64,000 bases of DNA from Paenibacillus sp. JCM 10914 (lineage in GTDB: Bacteria; Bacillota; Bacilli; Paenibacillales; Paenibacillaceae): assembly GCF_001315105.1 (NCBI RefSeq), contig NZ_BAZR01000020.1, positions 1 through 64,000 on the forward strand, read 5' to 3'. The position numbers and the translations under genes are program-made. Positions 54,221-63,625 of this stretch are shown here, piece after piece. The notes below the pieces were generated by a model. It was not told the origin of the DNA. It did not search any database and saw nothing but the letters and a program-made list of their open reading frames with translations. Numbering within the stretch: the first letter of the stretch is position 1; each line of letters starts with the position of its first letter.

Positions 54221-54452
54221 AAGTCTTTTCGAGCAAACGATCAATTCCTCTCGTCATTCCCATATACAATAAATAAAGATTTGCCGCTCCATATCCCTAC
54301 ACGGCAGGAAATCACCGCGGGCAAGGCTAATATTTCATTATAACGATTCCTAACATCAATTCGTAAATATGCGCATGATTTTCGTAGGAATGACTACGCT
54401 GATAGCGCATGATTGTTGTTATGCTTGAAAAAGCCGGAGGTGCAAGAACAGG

Positions 54453-56288
54453 ATGAAGAACCGCTTCAAAAATCCGCTGAGTCGCATGACGATCAAACAG
54501 CAGATGATTCTGCTGTTTCTGGTGCTCGTGATTCCGCTCGTCGTATTGAACTTCTATGGTAATTCTATGGCCGACCGGATTCTGAAGCGCCACGTCACCA
54601 ATGCTTATGTCGAGCTCAACAAGCAGAATTTCAAACTTATTAATCGTGATATTGAAACCGTTAACAAGGTAACGTCGACGGTCATACAGAACGCGTTGAT
54701 CCAGCAGTTCAACACGATCGCGGACGAGAGTGTACTTTCACGCGTCAAGAACTACGAACGGCTTGAGAAAATGCTGTTCTCCTACTCGCAGGAGACGGAT
54801 GAACGCGAGCCGGTGTATTACTCGCTGTATGTATATGACCCGGATAATCGTTATTTTTTCGCACCTTATTACCCTGATCGCAGAAAGGCAGGCGTCTATT
54901 TCTTCTCCGATGAAGACGAGAAGCCGGTGTGGTTCGACGAAGCCGTCGCCTTGAAGGGCAATGGCTATCTGAAACGGATGGATTACCTTTCCCCTCCTGT
55001 CAAAGGCCAGCGCGATCAACAGACCCTCAGTTATGTGCGCGCGATCAACAATATATACCAAGGCGGCACCATCGGCGTACTTGTGGTGACCAATCTGGAT
55101 GCAAGAATCGGGGAATCCTTGTCGACCGTATCGATTCCGGACGGGGAACTGTATTTGACGGACTGGAACAACAATATCTTGACCTCGTCCAATAAAGAGC
55201 TGACTGGTATCTTGGAACTGCCGCCAGAGGCTGAGAACGTCACGTCCAGCATCGGTGTGATGGACGTAATTGCGTCTGATTTCATTTACGTTATCGATTA
55301 CAACTATGTGATTCAGCAGAAGTTGATCTATAAGGTTCCGATCAAAGCCCTTCTCGCTCAGCAAAATGAGATCAAGCGCGTCATACAAGTCATCTCCATC
55401 GCTTATTTTGTGGTGGGCCTTATTCTGGTCTTCTATTTCTGGCAGTCGCTCATGACGCCGCTGCAGAAGCTGGTAACTTTCGTACGGAGATACGAGCCGG
55501 GCAATATTGTGCCACAGACGCCTTACCGTCGTCGAAAAGACGAGGTTAGCGTGCTGATCTCCACGATTTATGATATGGCCCGGCGACTTAACGACATGAT
55601 TCATTATAAGTACAATATGGACTTGAAGCAGAAGGAAGCGCAGCTGCAACTGCTCTATCAGCAGATTAACCCCCATTTACTCTATAACACCCTGGAGAGC
55701 ATTTATTGGAAGAGCACGATGGAAGGGAACACCGAATCGGCTGAGATGATCAAGGACTTATCGAAGCTGATGAAGATCAGTTTGAGTAGAGGACGTGATC
55801 TGATCACCCTGGAAGAGGAGATGGAGCATGCTCGCGCTTATATTAATTTGCAGTTGAACCGATATGATTATCAGTTCTCGGTGCAGTGGGATATCCCGGA
55901 CGTGCTGTTCACCCATCTGATTCCAAAAATCACACTGCAGCCGCTGCTGGAGAACGCGATCATTCACGGCATTAAGAATATGGGAGATGACGGTATCATC
56001 TGCGTTACTGGTCGGCGGGATGAAGAAGAGACTTGCCGGATCATTATTGAAGATAACGGCTTTCGTCCCGTGAATTATGAATCCATTCGCAGGCTGTTGT
56101 ATGACGAGGTTGCCGATCATTCCCTCGGGTACGGTATTCGCAATATCCACGAACGGTTGCAACTGCATTTTGGGCGCGAATATGGGCTTCAATATGAACC
56201 GGGAGAAGATGGAGGCACCCGTGTGATCATCACCATTCCGCACGTTCATCCTACAGCGCGAGCCGCAACGGAACAGGAGGTTTCTTAA
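54453..56288 (+). CDS. YesM-family sensor histidine kinase (second sugar locus)
   Basis: A 611-residue membrane kinase. An N-terminal helix (about residues 18-36), an extracellular sensing region to about 310, a second helix (about 312-330), HAMP, His_kinase and HATPase domains follow in order. The phosphorylated histidine is H408 in QQINPHLLYNTLES. The N box is PLLENAIIHGIKN. The ATG at 54453 follows CGGAGGTGC. The stop codon shares one base with the start of the regulator gene (TAATG), showing coupling. It resembles the first YesM protein in design but is not a close copy. The ligand is unknown. Confidence 0.92.
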   Translation: MKNRFKNPLSRMTIKQQMILLFLVLVIPLVVLNFYGNSMADRILKRHVTNAYVELNKQNFKLINRDIETVNKVTSTVIQNALIQQFNTIADESVLSRVKNYERLEKMLFSYSQETDEREPVYYSLYVYDPDNRYFFAPYYPDRRKAGVYFFSDEDEKPVWFDEAVALKGNGYLKRMDYLSPPVKGQRDQQTLSYVRAINNIYQGGTIGVLVVTNLDARIGESLSTVSIPDGELYLTDWNNNILTSSNKELTGILELPPEAENVTSSIGVMDVIASDFIYVIDYNYVIQQKLIYKVPIKALLAQQNEIKRVIQVISIAYFVVGLILVFYFWQSLMTPLQKLVTFVRRYEPGNIVPQTPYRRRKDEVSVLISTIYDMARRLNDMIHYKYNMDLKQKEAQLQLLYQQINPHLLYNTLESIYWKSTMEGNTESAEMIKDLSKLMKISLSRGRDLITLEEEMEHARAYINLQLNRYDYQFSVQWDIPDVLFTHLIPKITLQPLLENAIIHGIKNMGDDGIICVTGRRDEEETCRIIIEDNGFRPVNYESIRRLLYDEVADHSLGYGIRNIHERLQLHFGREYGLQYEPGEDGGTRVIITIPHVHPTARAATEQEVS

Positions 56289-57607
56289 TGTATAACATAT
56301 TGGTAGTAGATGATGAGCCCCTGATTTGCAAAGGGTTAGCCGGACTGCTGACCACGTCTGGACTCGCCATTGAAGGTATTATTACAGCCTACAGCGGCCA
56401 AGAAGCGCTTGATTATATTCGTATGGGGGATATCGACCTGCTTGTCACCGATATCCAAATGGGAGAAATGAACGGAATTGAACTGATGCAGCAAGCCAAG
56501 ATCGTTAAGCCGTGGGTGCAGACGATAATTATTTCAGCTCATGAGACGTTTCAGTACGCGCAACGTGCGCTCCAACTCGGGGCCAGGGATTATTTGATCA
56601 AACCCTTGAACAGCGAGCAGTTTCTCGATTCCGTCCGCAGCGTGCTGCTTAAGATGGATAAGCCTGTGCCACAGGCGCTGGAATTCCTGAAGGGCGATCA
56701 TGAGCATTTTCGAATGGAAGAACCGCCTTCCGGGCGAACGGAGCAATTGAACCAGCGATTGTGCGCGGAACCTGAGCAGAGCGGTTGGTCCGGGATGAGA
56801 GAACAGGAACTTGGCTTGATCGGTCCCTATTTCGCCGTGATCAAAATGAAGCTGGAATATACGGATGATGGAGATCAATCGTATACAGTACATGACAATC
56901 GTCTAATCCAATACGCGGCTCTTAATATAGCGAAGGAATTGCTGGAGCAGGAGCCTCACACATTGGCGTTCTATTCACCGGAACGGAATATTAACATTAT
57001 TGTGCAATGGAGCGAGCAGGAGATGGAGGAGAATGTGGGCGGCAAGATCAATCACCTGGAGATGATCGGACGCAGTCTGCACCATCATGTGGCACAGCAT
57101 CTGAAGCGCAACTGCACTGTTGGGATCAGTCAGATTTTGCGTGGACCGGAATTTCTGAGTGTGCTCAGCCGCCAGGCCGATAAGGCGATGCTGTGGCGAG
57201 AGCAGCTTCATGATTTTCATGTGTTTTATTATGGCGATTTCAATTGGCACAACTACGCCCAGGAGACGTCGCAGGAAGTGCTCTCCAACCAGAGTAACCG
57301 CATTGTGGAGAACACCAGACAATATATCGAGCATCATTACCGCCAGAAGGGATTGACGATTCATGAAGTGGCCAGGAATAACCATGTCAGCCCGAACTAT
57401 TTGAGTTATCTGTTCAAGAAATATACCGGCAGCAGTCTATGGGAGTACGTGGTGAAGCTGCGGATGGAGGAGAGCAGAGCCTTAATCCTCAACACCGATC
57501 TGCGGCGATATGAGATTGCCGAGCAGGTTGGATATGAATCCCCGGAGCATTTCAGCAAAATATTCAAAAAATACTTTGGCGTAAGTCCCAGCGAGTTAAA
57601 GAAGTAA
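56288..57607 (+). CDS. YesN-family response regulator, AraC-type DNA-binding domain
   Basis: A 439-residue regulator. The receiver domain has VVDDEPLICKG, the phosphorylated aspartate D55 in LLVTDIQMGE and the lysine in YLIKPLNSE. The C-terminal AraC region (about residues 340-439) has HEVARNNHVSPNYLSYLFKK and IAEQVGYESPEHFSKIFKKYFG. It should activate the transporter genes that start 97 bases downstream. It is shorter than the regulator at 4642 because its central region is smaller. Confidence 0.92.
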   Translation: MYNILVVDDEPLICKGLAGLLTTSGLAIEGIITAYSGQEALDYIRMGDIDLLVTDIQMGEMNGIELMQQAKIVKPWVQTIIISAHETFQYAQRALQLGARDYLIKPLNSEQFLDSVRSVLLKMDKPVPQALEFLKGDHEHFRMEEPPSGRTEQLNQRLCAEPEQSGWSGMREQELGLIGPYFAVIKMKLEYTDDGDQSYTVHDNRLIQYAALNIAKELLEQEPHTLAFYSPERNINIIVQWSEQEMEENVGGKINHLEMIGRSLHHHVAQHLKRNCTVGISQILRGPEFLSVLSRQADKAMLWREQLHDFHVFYYGDFNWHNYAQETSQEVLSNQSNRIVENTRQYIEHHYRQKGLTIHEVARNNHVSPNYLSYLFKKYTGSSLWEYVVKLRMEESRALILNTDLRRYEIAEQVGYESPEHFSKIFKKYFGVSPSELKK

Positions 57608-57704
57608 GAACGGTTATACTTCACATAGTTTTAGACATGTTCGAAGGCTCCCCAACTTTTTAATATAGAAGCTAGACATTATACAAAAGGAATGAGGGAG
57701 TCTG

Positions 57705-58640
57705 ATGGAAGAAACGGTCATGTCACAAGGCCAGGCTCTAAAGGAGCCGGCTTATCAGATTTGGAGGGAACCGAAGCGCGCCCCGCGCTGGAAGAAACAT
57801 CTATGGGGATATTTATTCCTCGTTCCGGCCATCGCGATTTTTATCGTTTTTTTATGGCTGCCGATATTTAAGGGAATGTATTACAGCTTGTTCTATATCG
57901 ACTTTGTCCAAGGAAACACCTTTGTCGGTTTAGATAATTATGCAAAGGTCCTGGCTAACCCGGATCTGCTGCTCTCCATAAAAAACACGCTGTATTTCAT
58001 GCTGTTAACCTTCGTGATTGGCTTCTGGGTGCCGATTGCGGCTTCTATTGCCATCTCGGAGCTAAGATGGTTCCAAGGCTTTGCACGAATCTCGGCTTAC
58101 CTTCCGTTTGTTGTGCCTGGGGTCGTGCTGTACGGAATGTGGCGCTGGATGTACGATCCGGTCGGTCCCATCAATGCGATTACCGGCTTCTTCGGTGCGG
58201 ATTCCGTGTCGTTCATCTCGGATAGCCGCTTCTCCATGGTCGCGCTGGTCGTCATGGAGACCTGGCAGCAATTCGGATCTGCCATGCTGATCTATCTTGC
58301 GGGAGTGCTTAGCATTCCGAAGGATTGGTACGAAGCGGCGGAGATTGACGGGGCGGGTGTATGGGCACGCATCAAGCATATTACGCTCCCTTCGATGCGG
58401 AATCTGATCATGCTGATGCTGATCCTGCAATTGATCGGCACCTCGCAAGCCTATCAATCCCAGTTGGCGATGCTGGACGGCGGACCGAACAAGGCAACGC
58501 TGACGTATGCCTTGCTAACGGTGAAATATGCCTTCAACCAGCTGGATTACGGGGCGGGCACCGCGCTTGGCGTTCTTATGTTCCTCGTGCTGAGCATACT
58601 CGGCGTCCTGCAATTCAAGTTGAACAGGGAGGAATATTGA
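57705..58640 (+). CDS. Carbohydrate ABC permease, UgpA/LacF-like
   Basis: A 311-residue membrane permease with six helices. The EAA loop EAAEIDGAGVWARIKHITLP contacts the shared ATPase. The long polar N-terminus (about 30 residues) precedes the first helix (GYLFLVPAIAIFIVFLWLP). The ATG at 57705 follows AAAGGAATGAGGG. The second permease gene starts two bases after the stop. No ATPase gene is present, as in the first locus. The binding-protein gene comes last rather than first in this locus. Confidence 0.92.
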   Translation: MEETVMSQGQALKEPAYQIWREPKRAPRWKKHLWGYLFLVPAIAIFIVFLWLPIFKGMYYSLFYIDFVQGNTFVGLDNYAKVLANPDLLLSIKNTLYFMLLTFVIGFWVPIAASIAISELRWFQGFARISAYLPFVVPGVVLYGMWRWMYDPVGPINAITGFFGADSVSFISDSRFSMVALVVMETWQQFGSAMLIYLAGVLSIPKDWYEAAEIDGAGVWARIKHITLPSMRNLIMLMLILQLIGTSQAYQSQLAMLDGGPNKATLTYALLTVKYAFNQLDYGAGTALGVLMFLVLSILGVLQFKLNREEY

Positions 58641-58641
58641 T

Positions 58642-59508
58642 ATGAGAGACAGAGGGATCCTATCCGCTTCGGATTTGCAGAAGCCGCTGAACAAGATCGT
58701 CTATGCCTTCATGGTATTATGCATTGCCGTCATGGCTTTTACCATGCTGTATCCGATCGCGATGACGATGTTCAACGGCTTGAAGAGTACGCAGGAGATT
58801 AATTCATTCCCGCCGCGATTTTTTCCTACGGAATGGCACTGGGACAACTTCCCGAAGGGTTGGAATTATATCGATCTCCCGTTGTTTCTGAAAAATACGC
58901 TGATGATTTTTGCCGGTAATTTGGTAGTGACCATTATGGTGCTGGGCCTGGCCGCTTTCAGCATCTCGCGCATCAAGGTACCGTTTCACCGCGCCATCTA
59001 TTTCTTTATTCTTATGACTTTGTTCATTCCGGCTTCCAGTTACATGATTCCGAGCTTCGTTAACCTGAAGGAACTCGGGTTATTGAATACCTACTGGGCT
59101 TTCTGGCTGCCGGCCGGCGCGAACGCTTACTTCTTCCTGTTGATCAAGAACTTTTTTGACGGCATTCATCCTGAGATCTTCGAGGCAGCGCGTATCGACG
59201 GTGCATCGGAATTGAGCAGCTATACACGTATCGCGATTCCGTTGTCGATTCCGATCTTCGCGACATTAGCTATCTTTATATTTTCAACAGCGTGGAACGA
59301 CTGGTTCTGGCCTTCGTTGGTCATGCAGACACAGGATAAATACACGCTCGCGACCGCCATTTACAAGTATGTGATCAATGCAAGGAACCTGGATGGCAGC
59401 ACTCGCTTTACGATCTTGTTCATGGTCATGATCCCGCCCATCTTTGTATTCCTGGTGTTCCAGAAATTTATCATGCGCAGTGTCAGTCTCGGGGCGGTGA
59501 AGGGATAG
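58642..59508 (+). CDS. Carbohydrate ABC permease, UgpE/LacG-like
   Basis: A 288-residue membrane permease, partner of the preceding one. The EAA loop is EAARIDGASELSSYTRIAIP and the C-terminus FQKFIMRSVSLGAVKG is typical. The ATG at 58642 has GGGAGGAATAT just before it, overlapping the end of the previous gene, so translation is coupled. A cre-like site lies at its stop codon. Substrate is a sugar or oligosaccharide by family, not further resolved. Confidence 0.92.
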   Translation: MRDRGILSASDLQKPLNKIVYAFMVLCIAVMAFTMLYPIAMTMFNGLKSTQEINSFPPRFFPTEWHWDNFPKGWNYIDLPLFLKNTLMIFAGNLVVTIMVLGLAAFSISRIKVPFHRAIYFFILMTLFIPASSYMIPSFVNLKELGLLNTYWAFWLPAGANAYFFLLIKNFFDGIHPEIFEAARIDGASELSSYTRIAIPLSIPIFATLAIFIFSTAWNDWFWPSLVMQTQDKYTLATAIYKYVINARNLDGSTRFTILFMVMIPPIFVFLVFQKFIMRSVSLGAVKG

Positions 59509-59521
59509 GGAAGCGTTATCA
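59508..59521 (+). promoter_or_regulatory. Candidate cre (CcpA) site before the second binding-protein gene
   Basis: GGGAAGCGTTATCA matches the cre consensus at 12 of 14 positions. It lies in the 128-base gap between permease and binding-protein genes, suggesting separate control of the latter. Confidence 0.5.
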
Positions 59522-59636
59522 TCATCGTAGCCTTGCACATGATCGTCATATGAATGCACATCGTTCTTTTGAACGTTCGCTTTTATGATGGAGAAGTAGC
59601 GGCACATATTATTTCAAAATGAAAAGGGGAGTAACA

Positions 59637-61087
59637 ATGCGCAAGTTCTCGGCACTACTCATCTGTTTGATGCTGTTCGGTTCATTGCTGGCAGCGTGCA
59701 GCGGCGGAGGCACGGCAACACCGGAGGCTCCGAATAATGGGGGCACGACGAATACGGGAGGCACGGATAACAAGCAGGAAGATCCGCCCGTGAAGGAAGA
59801 TATTGCAGATAAGAAGGTAACTATCAAGATTCACTATCCATTGCCTGACGATACAACGCTGCGGGCGCAGGAGGATGACAAGATTGCCCGCTTCCAGGAG
59901 AAGTATCCGAATGTAACGATTGTTAAGGATGACTGGCAGTACAGTGTTAATGAAATTGGGGTTAAGATGGCTTCCAACGAAGCACCGACGTTTTATAATA
60001 CGTGGGCAACCGAAGCGCAACTGCTCGTGGAGCGCGGTTGGGTGGCTGACATTACAGAGTTCTGGAACAACTGGGAGTACAAGGACGACATGAACCCGGT
60101 ATTGCAGGAACAATTCATCGTGAATGGCAAGGTGTACGGGGTAACCCAGAATGGTTACATTACGTCAACCGTTGTGAATAAGAAGCTGCTGGATTCAAAA
60201 GGTGTAGCTTTGCCTCCGATGGATTGGACGTGGGATGATATGTACAACACGGCGAAGGGGGTAGCAGATCCGAAGGCAGGCATCGCCGGTATTGCGCCGA
60301 TGGGCAAAGGGAATGAAGCCGGATGGAACTGGACGAACTTCCTGTTTGAAGCTGGTGGAGATATCGAAGTGAATGAAGATGGCAAAGTGAAAGCCGTATT
60401 CAACTCTGAAGCTGGAGTTAAAGCCCTCGATTTTATAAGAAACTGAGATGGGAAGGCGAGGCCATTCCGCAGGACTGGGCGCTTGGTTGGAGTGATGCCA
60501 TAAATTCCTTCCAGCAGGGACGTACAGCGATGGTAATCGCGGGTGCATTCGATGTCATTCAACCTGCGCTTAATGAGGGAGGCATGAAGCCGGAAGATGT
60601 AATCGCTTATCCGATGCCTGCCATGGAGAAAGGCGGCAAGCATCATGGTATTCTCGGGGGAAATTATCTGGTTATCAATCCGAATGCAACCAAGGATGAA
60701 CAGGAGATCGCTTTCCGATACATCACATTTGACTACTTTACGGACGATGCACTCAAGTCTGTGGAAGATACGATTAACGCACGTAAAGCGGAAGGCAAAT
60801 ATTACATCCCGACGCCACTGGAATATTTCAGCGGTGAGTCCGATTATGCTGCGAAAGTAAAGGCCATCTATGAGAAATATGACAATGTATATGTGTATGA
60901 CCCGCAGCTCTTTAGCCTTTTAGAGGGTAAAACGGAAGCTCAATTTGGTACGCAGGATTATTACGCCGCAATGTCCAATGTCGTGCAGGAATCGTTCTCG
61001 AAGAAAGGCACGGATTCCAAGAAGCAGCTAGATGATGCAGCTAAATATGTGCAGGAGAACTTCTTCGACAAGATCGTACAGGAGTAG
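59637..61087 (+). pseudogene. Carbohydrate-binding lipoprotein, frame broken near 60434
   Basis: When repaired this is about 483 residues, normal for family-1-type sugar-binding proteins. The signal peptide ends in the lipobox LLAAC, followed by a Gly/Thr/Asn-rich linker and the binding fold (TIKIHYPLPDDTTLRAQEDDKI). The first frame ends at 60446 after GVKALDFIRN. Adding one T to the TTTT at 60430-60433 gives KALDFYKKLRWEGEAIPQDWALGWSDAINSFQQGR and continues to 61087. The ATG at 59637 follows AAAAGGGGAG; an open frame from 60530 is the broken C-terminal part. It should deliver sugar to the permeases at 57705-59508. Ligand unknown. Confidence 0.87.
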
Positions 61088-61122
61088 GAGAGGGGCCAGA
61101 GATGGTCGATTAAACATAAGGT

Positions 61123-61163
61123 TACCAAGAACCACCCAGCGACTGCTTGGGTGGTTCTTGGTA
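61123..61163. terminator. Bidirectional terminator between binding-protein gene and ant(6)
   Basis: Perfect 16-base arms TACCAAGAACCACCCA and TGGGTGGTTCTTGGTA around a nine-base loop, serving the two convergent genes. Confidence 0.88.
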
Positions 61164-61196
61164 TTCATGATCACGATCCCGCTCAACCGGTATCGT

Positions 61197-62072
61197 TTAG
61201 TATATTTGCTTTGCATCCCGGGGCAATTCGTATATATGCGTAAGGAAGGCAGTTACGCGCTGATCTTGACCCATATCATAATCAAACAGCAGACTCTCTG
61301 CGACATCAAGTGCCGTACTGCGAAACAGTCTCCCCATGGCAAATAATGAAGCCCACACCTCTTCATAACTTCCACCCGGATAGGTGGACATCAGTTCTTC
61401 CCAGCGTTCTTCTGATATATAGCGTTTCAAGTATTTACCGTTCTTGCCGATACTGAGCGAGAAGTCGGTCTGAGTACCTACATGCCATTCCAGTATCTTC
61501 ATCAGCATCGGTCGTACGATCTGCTGCAGATGATCCTGGGCATAGAGAATCTCCTCCCTCCATAACCCTTTGGCAACGTACGTACATACCCACCAGAACT
61601 CGTTGCAGCAATCCGCGTAGAAATCCGCTGAAGGCTGCTTAACCCAGTAATCTTCGTCCGTAGAAGCAGGGACTTGCGGGAAGACGCCGTCCTTGTCGAG
61701 CAGAATCTGCATCAGTTTGTCCTCAGCACAATATTGATCCTTCTCATGAATCGAGATTAAGGTCAGGTCGATCCGGTTGCCGTCTGTAAACAACATCAGA
61801 TACGAGAAGCGGTCCCCAAGCTCTGGCGGGAACATCGCCATATCTTCAGGCGTCTGTAGAATCATCCGCTCACCGAAGACGTCGATCCAGTGAGGGTCTG
61901 ACTTGTAGCTGTCCATCTCCGTTACATGATAGCTGATATCATAATCTTGAAATAGATCTCTCGGTACATTTGGATTCGTTCTGGAACCTTCCAAGGTTAC
62001 TGCGCGAATTCGGTCGTCTTGAGTCGCAACCCGGAGTACCAGTTCCATCATGTCCTGTTCGGTTCTCATCAT
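61197..62072 (-). CDS. Aminoglycoside 6-adenylyltransferase, ANT(6)/AadK family
   Basis: A 291-residue nucleotidyltransferase that adenylates streptomycin-type antibiotics at the 6 position. The active-site motif is LEGSRTNPNVPRDLFQDYDISYHV with the two metal-binding aspartates, followed by RIDLTLISI with the third acid. The C-terminal helical part (ADCCNEFWWVCTYVAKGLWREEI; GKNGKYLKRYISEERWEELM) is characteristic of AadK/ANT(6). The ATG at 62072 has GGAGG six bases upstream; a GTG one codon earlier is less likely. Chromosomal members are common in Bacillales and need not confer clinical resistance. A short open frame precedes it. Confidence 0.92.
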   Translation of the reverse strand: MMRTEQDMMELVLRVATQDDRIRAVTLEGSRTNPNVPRDLFQDYDISYHVTEMDSYKSDPHWIDVFGERMILQTPEDMAMFPPELGDRFSYLMLFTDGNRIDLTLISIHEKDQYCAEDKLMQILLDKDGVFPQVPASTDEDYWVKQPSADFYADCCNEFWWVCTYVAKGLWREEILYAQDHLQQIVRPMLMKILEWHVGTQTDFSLSIGKNGKYLKRYISEERWEELMSTYPGGSYEEVWASLFAMGRLFRSTALDVAESLLFDYDMGQDQRVTAFLTHIYELPRDAKQIY

Positions 62073-62116
62073 CACTAACCTCCGTATTCATCATCCAGTT
62101 TTGTTTACCGAAACGC

Positions 62117-62202
62117 TTAGAAATCGGTGGTCCCCTGATTCGATTGGCGTGAATACGGGTCTGACCATGACCCTGTTATAACTTGTTCAATCGTTTTTTC
62201 AT
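62117..62202 (-). other. Short open frame before ant(6): leader peptide or small protein with a lost base
   Basis: An ATG at 62202 follows AAAGGAGA with good spacing. As written it encodes eight residues, MKKRLNKL, and stops at 62176. Adding one A to the run of six at 62193-62198 gives a 28-residue frame, MKKTIEQVITGSWSDPYSRQ and onward, ending at 62117-62119. It lies 30 bases after hemL and 45 before ant(6). A translated leader that controls the resistance gene is possible, but a lost base like others in the window is equally plausible. Confidence 0.4.
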
Positions 62203-62231
62203 GGCTGTATCTCCTTTCTCAGATCGTAACC

Positions 62232-63548
62232 TTAATGTTTCATATCCTTAAATGAAGCATCGGCTGCTTCTAATGTAACATCGATATCAGCTTCTGTATG
62301 GGCAATCGTCATAAACCAGGCCTCGTATTTAGATGGAGCCAGATTAATCCCGCGGTCCAGCATGAGTCGGAAGAAGCGTGCGAAAGCTTCACCATCCGTA
62401 TCTTGTGCTTCATCGTAATTCGTAACCGGATGATCGCAGAAATGGGTGGAGAAGGACCCGCGGATGCGGTTGATGGTCAGAGGAACGCCATGTAGGTCTG
62501 CCAACGTCTGCAGGCCTTCGGTCAACTTGATCGTCAGACGTTCCATCCCCTCGTAGACACCTTCGCCTTGCAGAATCTCTAGACAAGCGATTCCGGCCGC
62601 GATGGAGGCGGGATTGCCTGCCATGGTACCGGCTTGATAGGCAGGACCGAGCGGGGCGACTTGTTCCATCACGTGCTTACTCCCGCCATAGGCTCCGATC
62701 GGGAGGCCTCCGCCAATGATTTTGCCGAGCGCCGTTAGATCCGGTTGAATGGCCTCGTGATTCGCAAGCCGCGCATAGGTTTGGGTTGATCCGTAGTGGA
62801 AGCGGAAGGCGCTGATTACTTCATCGTAGATCACAAGTGATCCGTTATCGCGTGTCAATTGGCATAATCCCTCAAGAAATCCTGGTTTGGGCATCACCAT
62901 GCCAAAGTTGCCGACGATCGGTTCAACCATCACGGCGGCCACGTCATCCCCCCATTTTTCGAGAGCGGCTTGAAGGCTGTCCAGATCATTGAACGGCACC
63001 GTAATGACTTCTTGGGCAATGCTGGTTGGTATTCCGGCACTGTCCGGGATGCCAAGGGTAGAGGGACCAGAGCCGGCGGCTACGAGCACAAGATCGGAGT
63101 GGCCATGGTAGCAGCCGGCGAACTTGATGATCTTATTGCGTTTCGTATACGCGCGGGCGACCCGAATCGTTGTCATGACAGCCTCTGTACCGGAGTTAAC
63201 GAAGCGTACTTTGTCCATCGAAGGGATGGCTTGTTTCAGCATCTTGGCAAGCGTAATTTCAAGCTCCGTCGGTGTGCCATACAATGTGCCATTCTGAGCA
63301 GCCTTCGTAATAGCCGCCGTTATATGGGGATGGGCATGTCCGGTAATGATGGGGCCGTATGCTGCCAAATAATCGATATAGCGATTGTCGTCCTCATCCC
63401 AAAAGTAGGCACCGCTTGCGCGCTTCATGAAGACGGGCGCACCGCCTCCCACCGCCTTGAATGAACGGGAAGGGCTGTTAACGCCTCCGACAATATGCTG
63501 CAAAGCTTCTTGATATAAGGATTCAGAACGATTTCTAGATGTTGGCAT
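62232..63548 (-). CDS. hemL: Glutamate-1-semialdehyde 2,1-aminomutase
   Basis: A 438-residue PLP enzyme that makes 5-aminolevulinate for haem synthesis by the C5 pathway. The PLP lysine is in [19 protein letters not shown], and [19 protein letters not shown] and [16 protein letters not shown] are typical. The ATG at 63548 has GAAAGGAAGC upstream; the frame opens at 63569 without one. It is isolated from other hem genes in this window and may be a second copy (GsaB-like) as in several Bacillales; the rest of the genome would decide. Confidence 0.92.
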   Translation of the reverse strand: MPTSRNRSESLYQEALQHIVGGVNSPSRSFKAVGGGAPVFMKRASGAYFWDEDDNRYIDYLAAYGPIITGHAHPHITAAITKAAQNGTLYGTPTELEITLAKMLKQAIPSMDKVRFVNSGTEAVMTTIRVARAYTKRNKIIKFAGCYHGHSDLVLVAAGSGPSTLGIPDSAGIPTSIAQEVITVPFNDLDSLQAALEKWGDDVAAVMVEPIVGNFGMVMPKPGFLEGLCQLTRDNGSLVIYDEVISAFRFHYGSTQTYARLANHEAIQPDLTALGKIIGGGLPIGAYGGSKHVMEQVAPLGPAYQAGTMAGNPASIAAGIACLEILQGEGVYEGMERLTIKLTEGLQTLADLHGVPLTINRIRGSFSTHFCDHPVTNYDEAQDTDGEAFARFFRLMLDRGINLAPSKYEAWFMTIAHTEADIDVTLEAADASFKDMKH

Positions 63549-63572
63549 AAGTAAGCTTCCTTTCTTCATGAA

Positions 63573-63612
63573 TCAGGACAGGCAGCCTTCTCATGAGCTG
63601 CCTGTCCTGATA
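63573..63612 (-). terminator. Terminator after the LCP-like gene
   Basis: Arms TCAGGACAGGCAGC and GCTGCCTGTCCTGA around a 10-base loop, followed on the minus strand by TTCATG with a weak T-run. Confidence 0.7.
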
Positions 63613-63625
63613 ACGTTATAGGATA

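Noticed and set aside
53925-54272. 115-codon open frame through array 2
   Set aside because: No ribosome site, frame shift between the first two units and repeat-driven composition; the conserved element is the palindrome.
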